A stretch of 8,393 nucleotides of DNA, taken from assembly GCA_005776735.1 (NCBI GenBank), contig SXOM01000628.1, positions 1 to 8,393 of the forward strand, written 5' to 3'. The notes under the pieces are model-generated. The model saw nothing but the letters and a program-made list of their open reading frames with translations. It was not told the DNA's origin and made no database searches. Position 1 is the stretch's first letter; every line of letters starts with the position of its first letter. Below are positions 1 to 4,981 of this stretch, in pieces. This stretch comes from Pseudomonadota bacterium. Lineage in GTDB: Bacteria > Myxococcota_A > UBA796 > SXON01. The position numbers were made by a program, and so were the translations under genes.

Positions 1-46
1 CCGCCGTGTACCGAGGCCGGCGCGCGGCCGGCGGCGCCGCGCGGGC

Positions 47-1042
47 TCAGCGGGGCGGCGGCGGGGCGCCCGGGGGACGCTTTCCTTTCCCCTCCCAGGT
101 GCGGTAGCGCAGCGCGTCGACGACGTGCGCGTGGACGATCGGGTCGGGGTCGGCTTCCAGCGCCGTGAGCCGCGCTTCGGCGTCGGGGGACGGCAGGCTG
201 CGGAACGCCCGCAAGGCGGTGTACCGGACCCGCGGCCGCACGTCGTCGAGGTACGGCGAAAACGTGTCGGCGCCGGTGGCCTCGCGGAACCAGGCCCCCT
301 CCAGGAGCGCGATGTCGACGTCCTCGTCGTCGGTCTCGCCGACCAGTCGCCGGCTGCCGCCGAAGCCGGGCACGCCGGGGAGGGCGCGCTCGGCGTCGAT
401 CGGGAACGGGAGGTCGTAGCGCCCCACCCGTGCGGGCGGCGAGAGCGTCGGTCCTTCCAACGGCGCACCGGTCCACGCCGCCTTGGCGCGGGCGATGTCG
501 CCGTCGGCCAGGCGCACCGCTTCGAGCGCCCACGCCCCCCGCGCGGCGGCGGCGCTCTCCGCCGGTGCGGCGCGGGCGGCGGTGGCGTCGGCGCGACCCA
601 CGCCGAAGTACTGGTTGAACCACCAGCGGGCCCGCAGGTTGTCCACACCCTCGACGTCGGAGAACGCGGCGCCGAGCGCCTCCCAGGTGGGGAGGGGCGC
701 GCCGTCGTCCGGCGCGTTCCACACCGCGTGGGTGAAACAGAACGTGCGGAACCGCCCCGCCTTCCCACACAGCTCCAGGCCCACCGCGAGGTGGCCGGCG
801 CGCGCGAGCTCCTCGCCGGCGCGGAAGTGGCACTCCTGGCTCCACGTCGGGTCGGTCACCGCCGCGCACGCCGCGCGCGCCGCCTCGGCCTGGCCATCGC
901 GGCCGAGCTGGCCGGCGACCTGCACCAGGCACAAGGTGCGCAGCTCCGGCGCCGGCTCGGCGTCGCAGTCCTCCGCGCGGGTGGGGACCGCCAGCGGGGG
1001 AGCGGCGGGCGTGCCGCACGCGACGAGGAGGGCGACGATCAC
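47..1042 (-). CDS. Lipoprotein with Cys motif and C-terminal HEAT-like segment, function unknown
   Basis: This is a 331-residue probable lipoprotein. It begins with a hydrophobic run ending in LLVAC (Cys9), a lipobox-like site, so the mature protein is likely lipid-anchored outside the inner membrane. Residues about 25-110 are Cys-rich and contain a CAAVT-x7-C motif that is also found in the preceding small lipoprotein. Residues about 255-315 (VRPRVRYTALRAF, then DPIVHAHVVDALRY) look like one or two HEAT-type helical hairpins, often a protein-interaction surface. The C-terminus is Pro/Arg-rich. The GTG start overlaps the upstream TGA as GTGA, and an in-frame stop at 1085-1087 leaves no other ATG, GTG or TTG upstream. 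The signal is therefore oddly short, with eight residues before Cys. It is the last gene of the four-gene leftward operon. I do not recognise a named family; a structural or assembly role is a guess. Confidence 0.75.
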   Translation of the reverse strand: MIVALLVACGTPAAPPLAVPTRAEDCDAEPAPELRTLCLVQVAGQLGRDGQAEAARAACAAVTDPTWSQECHFRAGEELARAGHLAVGLELCGKAGRFRTFCFTHAVWNAPDDGAPLPTWEALGAAFSDVEGVDNLRARWWFNQYFGVGRADATAARAAPAESAAAARGAWALEAVRLADGDIARAKAAWTGAPLEGPTLSPPARVGRYDLPFPIDAERALPGVPGFGGSRRLVGETDDEDVDIALLEGAWFREATGADTFSPYLDDVRPRVRYTALRAFRSLPSPDAEARLTALEADPDPIVHAHVVDALRYRTWEGKGKRPPGAPPPPR

Positions 1043-1341
1043 GGGGCGGGCGTCGCGCCCAGGTGCGGCCGGCCGACGACCTGCTCACAGCGGGTGAGCC
1101 CGTACGCGGTGGTCACCTCGGCGCACAGGTACCCGGCCTGCGTCGGGTCGACCTGCGCGAGCCGCATCGCCACCATGTCGCGCTCCACGGGGTCGGCGAC
1201 CGCGCGCAGCTCGGCGAGCGTGGCCGCCTTGTCGGTGGACAGGGTGAGCTTCGCACGCTCGAAGCGGCAGTCGGCGTCGCACTCGGTGGCGCACGCCCAC
1301 AAGAGCGCGATCAAGGGTCCCACCGGGAGAACGGCCCCCAC
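1039..1341 (-). CDS. Small Cys-containing lipoprotein, function unknown
   Basis: This is a probable lipoprotein of about 100 residues. I chose the GTG at 1341 because a GAGG lies 7 nt upstream and because it gives a 16-residue hydrophobic signal ending in LLWAC (Cys17). Shorter alternatives are GTG at 1323 and TTG at 1314, the latter overlapping the crotonase stop as TTGA. The mature part is helical and ends with CAEVT-x7-C, matching in spacing the CAAVT-x7-C motif of the next gene. No enzyme motif is visible. It overlaps the crotonase gene by up to 31 nt upstream and the next lipoprotein by 4 nt downstream, so it should be translated in the same operon. The coding frame is real: residues such as DPVERDMVAMRLAQVD look protein-like, while the long continuation of this frame upstream is an Arg/Pro-rich antisense-like shadow. 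I recognise no family. Confidence 0.6.
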   Translation of the reverse strand: MGAVLPVGPLIALLWACATECDADCRFERAKLTLSTDKAATLAELRAVADPVERDMVAMRLAQVDPTQAGYLCAEVTTAYGLTRCEQVVGRPHLGATPAP

Positions 1342-2132
1342 GTCGGCACCTCGCCCGCGTTGATCGCGGCGAAGTTGGCGCGACCGATGGCGGCCTCGCC
1401 CGAGTCGACGCAGTGTTCGTAGGCCTGCGCCTCGATCGTACGGCGGAGCTCGGCGGGGGTGCCGACGCTGGCGAGGACCGCGGCCTTGTAGGCCGCGATC
1501 GCGGTGGGGGAGCGGGTTTGCATCCGCCGCGCGAGGGCCGTGGCCCGCGCCAGGCCCGCGCCCAGGTCGGCGGCCAGCTCGTCCACGAGGCCGATGCGGT
1601 GGGCCTCGGCGGCGTCGACCGGCTCGCCGGTCATGCCCAGCCGCAGCGCGTGGTTGGGGCCCACGATCGCCGCGAGCTCGGCCGCGCCGCCCGCGCCGGG
1701 CAGGATGCCGAGGCCGGTCTCGGGCAGCGCGAACCGCGCGCCCGGCGTCGCGATGCGCCAGTCGCACGCGATCATGAACTCGGTGCCCCAGCCCAGCGCG
1801 AGGCCGTGCACCACGCCGACGTGGAAGACCGGCGCGTGGCGCAGCCGGATGAGGCACTCCCGCTGGCGCCGGACGTGCGCCTTGACCTCGGCGACCGGCC
1901 AGCTCGCGCGCTCGGTGACGTTGGCGCCGGCGATGAAGAGCGGGGCGCCCTTGCTGCTGAGGCGGTCGCTGTAGGTGACCAGGGTGCGCACGGCGCCGGA
2001 CTCCAGCCACGCGCACAGCGCCTCCCACTCGGCGATCTGCGCGCGGCCCATCTCGTTGGCCTTGCCGTGGTCCAGGCGCAGCCGGGCGGTCGGGCCGTCG
2101 ACCTCCAGGTGCAGGGTGTCGAGCACGATCAT
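1311..2132 (-). CDS. Enoyl-CoA hydratase/isomerase (crotonase family)
   Basis: This 273-residue single-domain crotonase has the usual family length. The family hydrates, isomerises or otherwise transforms acyl-CoA thioesters through an oxyanion hole; the substrate here cannot be read from sequence. FIAGAN (about 67-71) forms the first oxyanion-hole segment and HGLALGWGTEFMIACDWRIA (109-128) the second. LPETGLGILPGAGG (136-149) follows. Glu118 and Glu138 align with the two catalytic glutamates of classical enoyl-CoA hydratase, so hydratase activity is plausible. An oddity is Trp115 where most members have Gly in the GGG stretch. The ATG overlaps the upstream stop as ATGA, and a GGAG lies about 10 nt before it. 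It sits between a YceI-like protein and lipoproteins rather than other beta-oxidation genes, so a role in modifying an envelope lipid or specialised acyl-CoA is an inference. Confidence 0.9.
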   Translation of the reverse strand: MIVLDTLHLEVDGPTARLRLDHGKANEMGRAQIAEWEALCAWLESGAVRTLVTYSDRLSSKGAPLFIAGANVTERASWPVAEVKAHVRRQRECLIRLRHAPVFHVGVVHGLALGWGTEFMIACDWRIATPGARFALPETGLGILPGAGGAAELAAIVGPNHALRLGMTGEPVDAAEAHRIGLVDELAADLGAGLARATALARRMQTRSPTAIAAYKAAVLASVGTPAELRRTIEAQAYEHCVDSGEAAIGRANFAAINAGEVPTWGPFSRWDP

Positions 2133-2647
2133 GGCGAGGGAGCTCCGAGCAGGTCGAACGTGACGAGGACGGTGGGGGAGACGCGCGCCACGAGCACCGA
2201 CGGGTCGGGGATGCCGTGGTCGGCGAGGACCAGGGGCACCTCGCCACGCAGGCGCAGGTTGTCGCCTTCGCGGCTGACCAGCGCCGGCACGCTGAGCGGC
2301 ATGGCCACGCCGTGCAGGAGCAGGGTGCCGTGCAGGGTGAGCGGGCCTTCTTCGCCCTCCCCGCCGCGCACGACCCGCTGGACGTCGAAGCGCAGCTCGG
2401 GGAACGTGGCGACGTCGAGCGCGAAGACCAGCATCCGCTGGTCGCGGGGACCGTAGCCGGTGGCCAAGGAGGTGGCGTCGACCACCACCGCACCGGTGCC
2501 GGCGGTGAGGTCGAGCGTCGCGGTGAACACGTCGGCCTGGCCCTCGACCACGCCGGCCGAGCTCTCCAAGCGAAAGCCGAGGCCCCCCCCGGTGTGGGCG
2601 GCGTAGACCAGCGGCGCGCCGACGGCGCTCAGGACCCAGACCAGCAT
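2129..2647 (-). CDS. Exported YceI-family protein
   Basis: This 172-residue protein belongs to the YceI family, lipocalin-like beta-barrels of the periplasm that bind polyisoprenoids or other long lipids. The N-terminus (MLVWVLSAVGAPLVYAAH, residues 1-18) looks like a signal peptide with cleavage near AYA/A-type residues, though its start lacks positive charge. Family hallmarks follow: VVVDATSLATG (54-64) with PRDQRML, TFPELRFDV (81-89), and GPLTLHGTLLLHGVAMPLSV (101-120), the typical 'YP-x-F' and 'G-x-L-x-x-H-G-V' segments. I chose ATG 2647, with a GGA about 9 nt upstream, over the longer frame reaching 2749, because the extension is Arg-rich and would bury the signal peptide. It is first in the leftward operon and overlaps the crotonase start by 4 nt. 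The ligand is unknown. Confidence 0.87.
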   Translation of the reverse strand: MLVWVLSAVGAPLVYAAHTGGGLGFRLESSAGVVEGQADVFTATLDLTAGTGAVVVDATSLATGYGPRDQRMLVFALDVATFPELRFDVQRVVRGGEGEEGPLTLHGTLLLHGVAMPLSVPALVSREGDNLRLRGEVPLVLADHGIPDPSVLVARVSPTVLVTFDLLGAPSP

Positions 2648-2664
2648 CGCCGATCCGCTATCGC

Positions 2665-2744
2665 GGGTGCGTGCGCGGCGTCGCGGTGCGTAGGCCGCTT
2701 CGCACCCGATCTGCGTACCGGGATTCGCGGCGGGCGCTCCCGCC
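2665..2744. promoter_or_regulatory. Divergent intergenic region with inverted repeats
   Basis: This lies between the leftward YceI operon and the rightward small gene. It contains GGCGGG-CGCT-CCCGCC (2729-2744, perfect 6-bp arms) and a wider GGGTGCG...CGCACCC pair (2665-2671 with 2701-2707). Either could bind a regulator; the first lies about 35-50 bp upstream of the sigma-54 -24 element. I could not pick a convincing promoter for the leftward operon. In GC-rich DNA such repeats also arise by chance. Confidence 0.25.
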
Positions 2745-2778
2745 ACCATTGAACCTTGCTTATTCGTCGCGCCCCGCC

Positions 2779-2793
2779 GGCACGGGCCTTGCT
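2779..2793 (+). promoter_or_regulatory. Sigma-54 (RpoN) -24/-12 promoter
   Basis: GGCACG-GGCC-TTGCT matches the sigma-54 consensus TGGCACG-N4-TTGCW except for the leading T (here C). The invariant GG (2779-2780) and GC (2791-2792) are separated by exactly the required 10 nt. Transcription would start near 2804, giving a leader of about 20 nt that includes a GGAA Shine-Dalgarno before the ATG at 2824. Sigma-54 promoters need an enhancer-binding ATPase; its gene is not in the window. Confidence 0.68.
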
Positions 2794-2823
2794 TGTCTCC
2801 TTGCGCCCCTCCCCGGAACCGGC

Positions 2824-3006
2824 ATGACCCCTCAGACCCAGACCGCCGACGAACTGTTCCGAAACCGGAATCGCTCCGTGGCCCGCGCCTTCTACCGCCA
2901 GCTCCGCAACGAGGGCTTCACGCACCAGCAGATCATCGAATTGTCGACCACCCTGCTGGACTTCGTGACCGAGGACCTGAAGGAGCGCGTCGAGAGCGCC
3001 AAGTAG
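2824..3006 (+). CDS. Small helical protein of unknown function
   Basis: This is a 60-residue soluble protein with no signal or membrane segment. The sequence is amphipathic and almost entirely helix-forming: a basic first helix (ELFRNRNRSVARAFYRQLRNEG, about 10-31), a turn at GFTHQQ, then an acidic helix (IIELSTTLLDFVTEDLKERVESAK). This looks like a helix-turn-helix-shaped hairpin, but no DNA-binding signature is clear; a small regulator, adaptor or oligomerising protein is possible. ATG 2824 is preferred over upstream in-frame starts because it directly follows the sigma-54 promoter and a GGAA, and because the upstream extension (from 2671) is Arg-rich and would begin before the promoter. 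It is monocistronic: a strong terminator follows 14 nt after the stop. Family unknown to me. Confidence 0.8.
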   Translation: MTPQTQTADELFRNRNRSVARAFYRQLRNEGFTHQQIIELSTTLLDFVTEDLKERVESAK

Positions 3007-3020
3007 CGGTTCGCGAAACT

Positions 3021-3057
3021 GACTGACGGGTCGGAAAACCGACCCGTCAGTCGTTTT
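3021..3057 (+). terminator. Intrinsic (Rho-independent) terminator
   Basis: A perfect 14-bp stem (left arm GACTGACGGGTCGG at 3021-3034, right arm at 3039-3052) closes an AAAA loop and is followed by GTTTTT (3053-3058). It lies 14 nt after the stop of the 60-residue gene, making that gene a single-gene transcript. The opposite strand has only a short T run after the stem, so it is mainly a rightward terminator. Confidence 0.95.
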
Positions 3058-3204
3058 TGGAACCGCGTCGCGGCCCCACACCGGGAGCGGGCGGCGGCAT
3101 GACGCCGGGCCAACCGCGACTCTCGGGGAGCCCGGCCCTGCACCGTGTGGATTTGTTCACGATCGCGCGCGACGGCGCCGGGTGAAATCCCCCACCGGAA
3201 CCGT

Positions 3205-3221
3205 CAAGTGCTTGATCTTCT
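3205..3221 (+). promoter_or_regulatory. CAAGYGCTTGAYSTTCT motif, copy 1
   Basis: CAAGTGCTTGATCTTCT contains a near-palindrome TCAAG-TG-CTTGA (3204-3215) and matches 14 of 17 bases with a second copy at 6376-6392. Both copies lie 30-60 nt upstream of a start codon. It could be an operator for a shared regulator. The function is inferred only from position and similarity. Confidence 0.4.
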
Positions 3222-3224
3222 TGC

Positions 3225-3239
3225 GGCACGGCGCGTGCA
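3225..3239 (+). promoter_or_regulatory. Possible sigma-54 promoter before the stress gene
   Basis: GGCACG-GCGC-GTGCA keeps the invariant GG (3225-3226) and GC (3237-3238) at 10-nt separation and differs from the sigma-54 consensus at one of the -12 T residues and the leading T. The start would fall near 3250, just before the GGAG at 3256-3259. An alternative is a sigma-70 reading, TTGCGG (3221-3226), 18 nt, TACACT (3245-3250), but that would start transcription inside the Shine-Dalgarno. Confidence 0.42.
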
Positions 3240-3264
3240 CCGACTACACTCCTCTGGAGTCCAC

Positions 3265-4137
3265 ATGCCCACCCTCGCCGCCATCCGTTCCATTCTCTTG
3301 CCGACCGACTTCTCCGACGAGGCGATGGTCGCGTTCGCGCACGGCCTCCGCCTCGCCATCGGCCTGAAGGCCGAGCTGGAGATCCTCCACGTCGAACCGC
3401 GCAACGCCCAGCCCGACTGGCGCTGGGGGCCCCACGTCCGCGACACCCTGGTGCGATGGGGCTTCCTGCCTGCGTCCGCGGGCGACGACGAGGTCGCCGC
3501 CCTCGGCATCCGGTACCGCAAGGTGGTCGCCGTCGGCGAGCGCGCCGACGAAGCGATCGTCGAGGAGATCGTCGCGTCGCACGCCGACCTGGTGGTGATG
3601 GCGGCGCACGGGCGTTCGGGCGTTCGCCGGTGGCTCGAGCCTTCGGTCACGACCCCCGTCGCGCTGCGCGGCGCGGTGCCGGTGCTCGTGATCCCGCACA
3701 GCAAGCGCGGGTTCGTCAACGCCGAGACCGGCGAGGCCGCCCTCACGCGCATCCTCATCCCGGTGGCGGCCAAGCCCCACCCCGCTCCGGCGTTCGACGC
3801 GACCTCGATCCTGGCCAAGGCGCTCCCCGCCGAACGCACCTACTTCGCGTCGCTGCACGTCGGGCCGGGCGCGGTCGAGACCGAGTGGCTGGAGGAGAAC
3901 CCGGCGTGGTCGACGCTCAACTGGACCGCCGACGGCGGCGTGGTCGACGCGGTCGAGGACACCGCCCGCACCTGGTCCGCCGACCTGATCGCGTGCGTGA
4001 CCGAAGGCCGTCACGGCCTGCTCGACGCGCTCCGCGGCAGCACCGTCGAGCGCCTGCTCGACCACACGCCGACGGCGTTCCTGGTCGTGCCGCACGAGTG
4101 GGGCACCGACCAGATCGGCACCGAGAACCGCGTCTAG
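3265..4137 (+). CDS. Tandem-domain universal stress protein (UspA family)
   Basis: This is a 290-residue cytoplasmic protein with two UspA domains, a known double-Usp arrangement. Domain 1 (about 5-145) starts with RSILLPTDFSDEA and ends with VPVLVIP. Domain 2 (about 160-276) starts with TRILIPVAAK and ends with TAFLVVPHEW. ATP-binding Usps carry G-x2-G-x9-G(S/T). Domain 1 has A113-A-H-G116 then P126-S127, losing the first and third Gly. Domain 2 has V245-T-E-G248-x9-G258-S259, losing only the first. Nucleotide binding, if any, is therefore more likely in domain 2. ATG 3265 is preceded by GGAG (3256-3259) at good spacing; the frame is open back to 3145, but that DNA holds the promoter candidates. 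The gene stands alone, with a gene-free region following. Its role is probably a stress or energy-state response. Confidence 0.9.
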   Translation: MPTLAAIRSILLPTDFSDEAMVAFAHGLRLAIGLKAELEILHVEPRNAQPDWRWGPHVRDTLVRWGFLPASAGDDEVAALGIRYRKVVAVGERADEAIVEEIVASHADLVVMAAHGRSGVRRWLEPSVTTPVALRGAVPVLVIPHSKRGFVNAETGEAALTRILIPVAAKPHPAPAFDATSILAKALPAERTYFASLHVGPGAVETEWLEENPAWSTLNWTADGGVVDAVEDTARTWSADLIACVTEGRHGLLDALRGSTVERLLDHTPTAFLVVPHEWGTDQIGTENRV

Positions 4138-4248
4138 CGGGGGCCGGGCAAGACGCGGCGACCCGGGGCGCGGGTCGGCGTCCTGTGGGGGCAAACGTCT
4201 GGCGTTCGGCGGGGGAAAGACGAGGTCACCCCCGGGTCCTGCCGGGCC

Positions 4249-4324
4249 GGGTGAAATTGGCGCTCGCTCCCCCGCCGGTTCGCCGCAAGCGGCGAACCGG
4301 CGCTCCGCTCGGCCAATTCCACCC
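4249..4324. repeat. 76-nt near-palindrome (REP/MITE-like)
   Basis: Outer arms GGGTGAAATTGGC (4249-4261) and GCCAATTCCACCC (4312-4324) are complementary at 12 of 13 positions. An inner perfect stem CGCCGGTTCGCCG (4273-4285) pairs with 4290-4302 around a CAAG loop. Between them is an asymmetric internal loop of 11 and 9 nt. As RNA or extruded DNA this folds into one long two-segment hairpin. Its size and symmetry resemble repetitive extragenic palindromes or a miniature inverted-repeat element, but there is no clear target-site duplication. It could also act as a bidirectional transcript end between convergent genes. Confidence 0.65.
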
Positions 4325-4433
4325 GACCCGTCACCCGCCGCGTCACCGAACCGGCCACCGAGCGGCGGCGTTTGGCACAACGGGGGGCACGCCGAACCGC
4401 GAGGGTCTTGCTGCACCGGCCCCAGGTCGGTGA

Positions 4434-4740
4434 GCGTGGCGATGCCGAACTTCGAGCAGTATTTTGGTGGGCGTGGCGATGTCGAACTGCGAGCGGGCCG
4501 TCGAGGCGCGGCGGTGGGCGTGGCCATGTCGAACTGCGAGCGGGCCGTCGAGGCGCGGCGGTGGGCGTGGCCATGTCGAACTGCGAGCGCGCGTTGGACG
4601 GCGTGGCGGCGCCCGGAGAGGCCGGGGGCCCTGGCCCCGGCGGGGGTGGTCGGCGTGGCCATGTCGAACTGCGAGCGCGCGTTGGAGGGCGCGGCGGCGT
4701 CGAAGAGGCCGGGGGCCCTGGCCCCGGCGGGAGGCGACGC
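4434..4740. repeat. Array of direct repeats (47-nt and 88-nt units)
   Basis: A 25-nt core beginning GCGTGGC and containing ATGTCGAACTGCGAGCG occurs at 4471-4495, 4518-4542, 4565-4589 and 4653-4677, with a degenerate copy at 4434-4458. Units 4471-4517 and 4518-4564 are 47 nt and differ at one base. Units 4565-4652 and 4653-4740 are 88 nt, share the core, continue with GCGCGTTGGA, and each contain a G/C hairpin (GCCGGGGGCC with GGCCCCGGC; 4621-4641 and 4708-4728). The last hairpin lies about 30 nt past the stop of the leftward metal-binding gene and may help end its transcript. Identical inter-core sequence in the 47-nt units argues against a CRISPR array. Confidence 0.85.
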
Positions 4741-4758
4741 GCGACGGCGGTGGGCGCC

Positions 4759-4968
4759 TCAGCTCGCGTCGTAGCCGGCGTCGGTGACCACCGCGACCAG
4801 CGACGCGCGAGACACTCCTTCGCCTCGCACCTCGGCGCGCTTGCCGGCGAGGTCGACCTTGACGTCGGCCACGCCGCGCACGGTGCGCAACGCCTTGTCG
4901 ACCGACGCGGCGCAGCCGCCGCAGCTCATGCCCTCGATCTTCAGCTCGAACGTCTCGACAGTGGCCAT
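4759..4968 (-). CDS. Heavy-metal-associated (HMA) domain protein, CopZ-like
   Basis: This 69-residue protein consists of a single HMA ferredoxin-like domain. The metal site GMSCGGC places Cys16 and Cys19 in the M-x-C-x-x-C loop that binds Cu(I) or another soft metal. The remainder (SVDKALRTVRGVADVKVDLAGKRAEV) and the C-terminal DAGYDAS match the family fold and length for a stand-alone cytoplasmic copper chaperone such as CopZ. Such proteins pass metal to a P-type ATPase or a repressor, but no partner is in the window. ATG 4968 has a GGGA about 8 nt upstream and begins 13 nt after the QueE stop, so the two are probably one transcript. The C-terminus abuts the repeat array. Metal specificity is inferred from the motif only; mercury binding (MerP-like) is less likely because no signal peptide is present. 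Confidence 0.9.
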   Translation of the reverse strand: MATVETFELKIEGMSCGGCAASVDKALRTVRGVADVKVDLAGKRAEVRGEGVSRASLVAVVTDAGYDAS

Positions 4969-4981
4969 GAGGGCGTCCCTA

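Larger units (their letters stand above)
4138..4758. other. Gene-free stretch with palindrome and repeat array
   Basis: About 620 nt separate the universal stress gene from the convergent metal-binding protein gene. Open frames here are Arg/Pro/Gly-rich, lack recognisable domains, and change frame between repeat units (47 and 88 nt are not multiples of 3), so I read the region as non-coding. A weak hairpin GACCCG-5 nt-CGGGTC lies at 4160-4176, just after the stress gene, without a T tract. The two structured parts are listed separately. Confidence 0.7.

Noticed and set aside
125..1363. A 412-codon plus-strand open frame
   Set aside because: It is antisense to two lipoprotein genes, of low-complexity Arg/Gly/Val composition, with no domain and no ribosome-binding site; a shadow of the minus-strand genes.
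1039..2493. A 484-codon minus-strand open frame
   Set aside because: Only its last 100 codons read as a protein. The rest is Arg/Pro-rich sequence lying in an alternate frame over the crotonase and YceI genes, typical of GC-rich shadow frames.
2671..2823. Longer N-terminus for the 60-residue protein (start at 2671)
   Set aside because: It would start upstream of the sigma-54 promoter and add Arg-rich sequence with no ribosome-binding site.
3179..3210. GGTGAAATCC stretch resembling a cobalamin or FMN riboswitch piece
   Set aside because: The conserved GGGAA and B12-box sequences and the multi-helix arrangement are absent, and the downstream gene is a universal stress protein.
3244..4662. A 472-codon minus-strand open frame crossing the repeats and the stress gene
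   Set aside because: It is antisense to the clear Usp gene. The repeats shift frame because 47 and 88 are not multiples of 3, and no domain is visible.
4434..4677. Possible CRISPR array
   Set aside because: Spacings are irregular (12, 22, 22 and 63 nt), the sequences between the cores of the 47-nt units are identical, and no cas gene is present.
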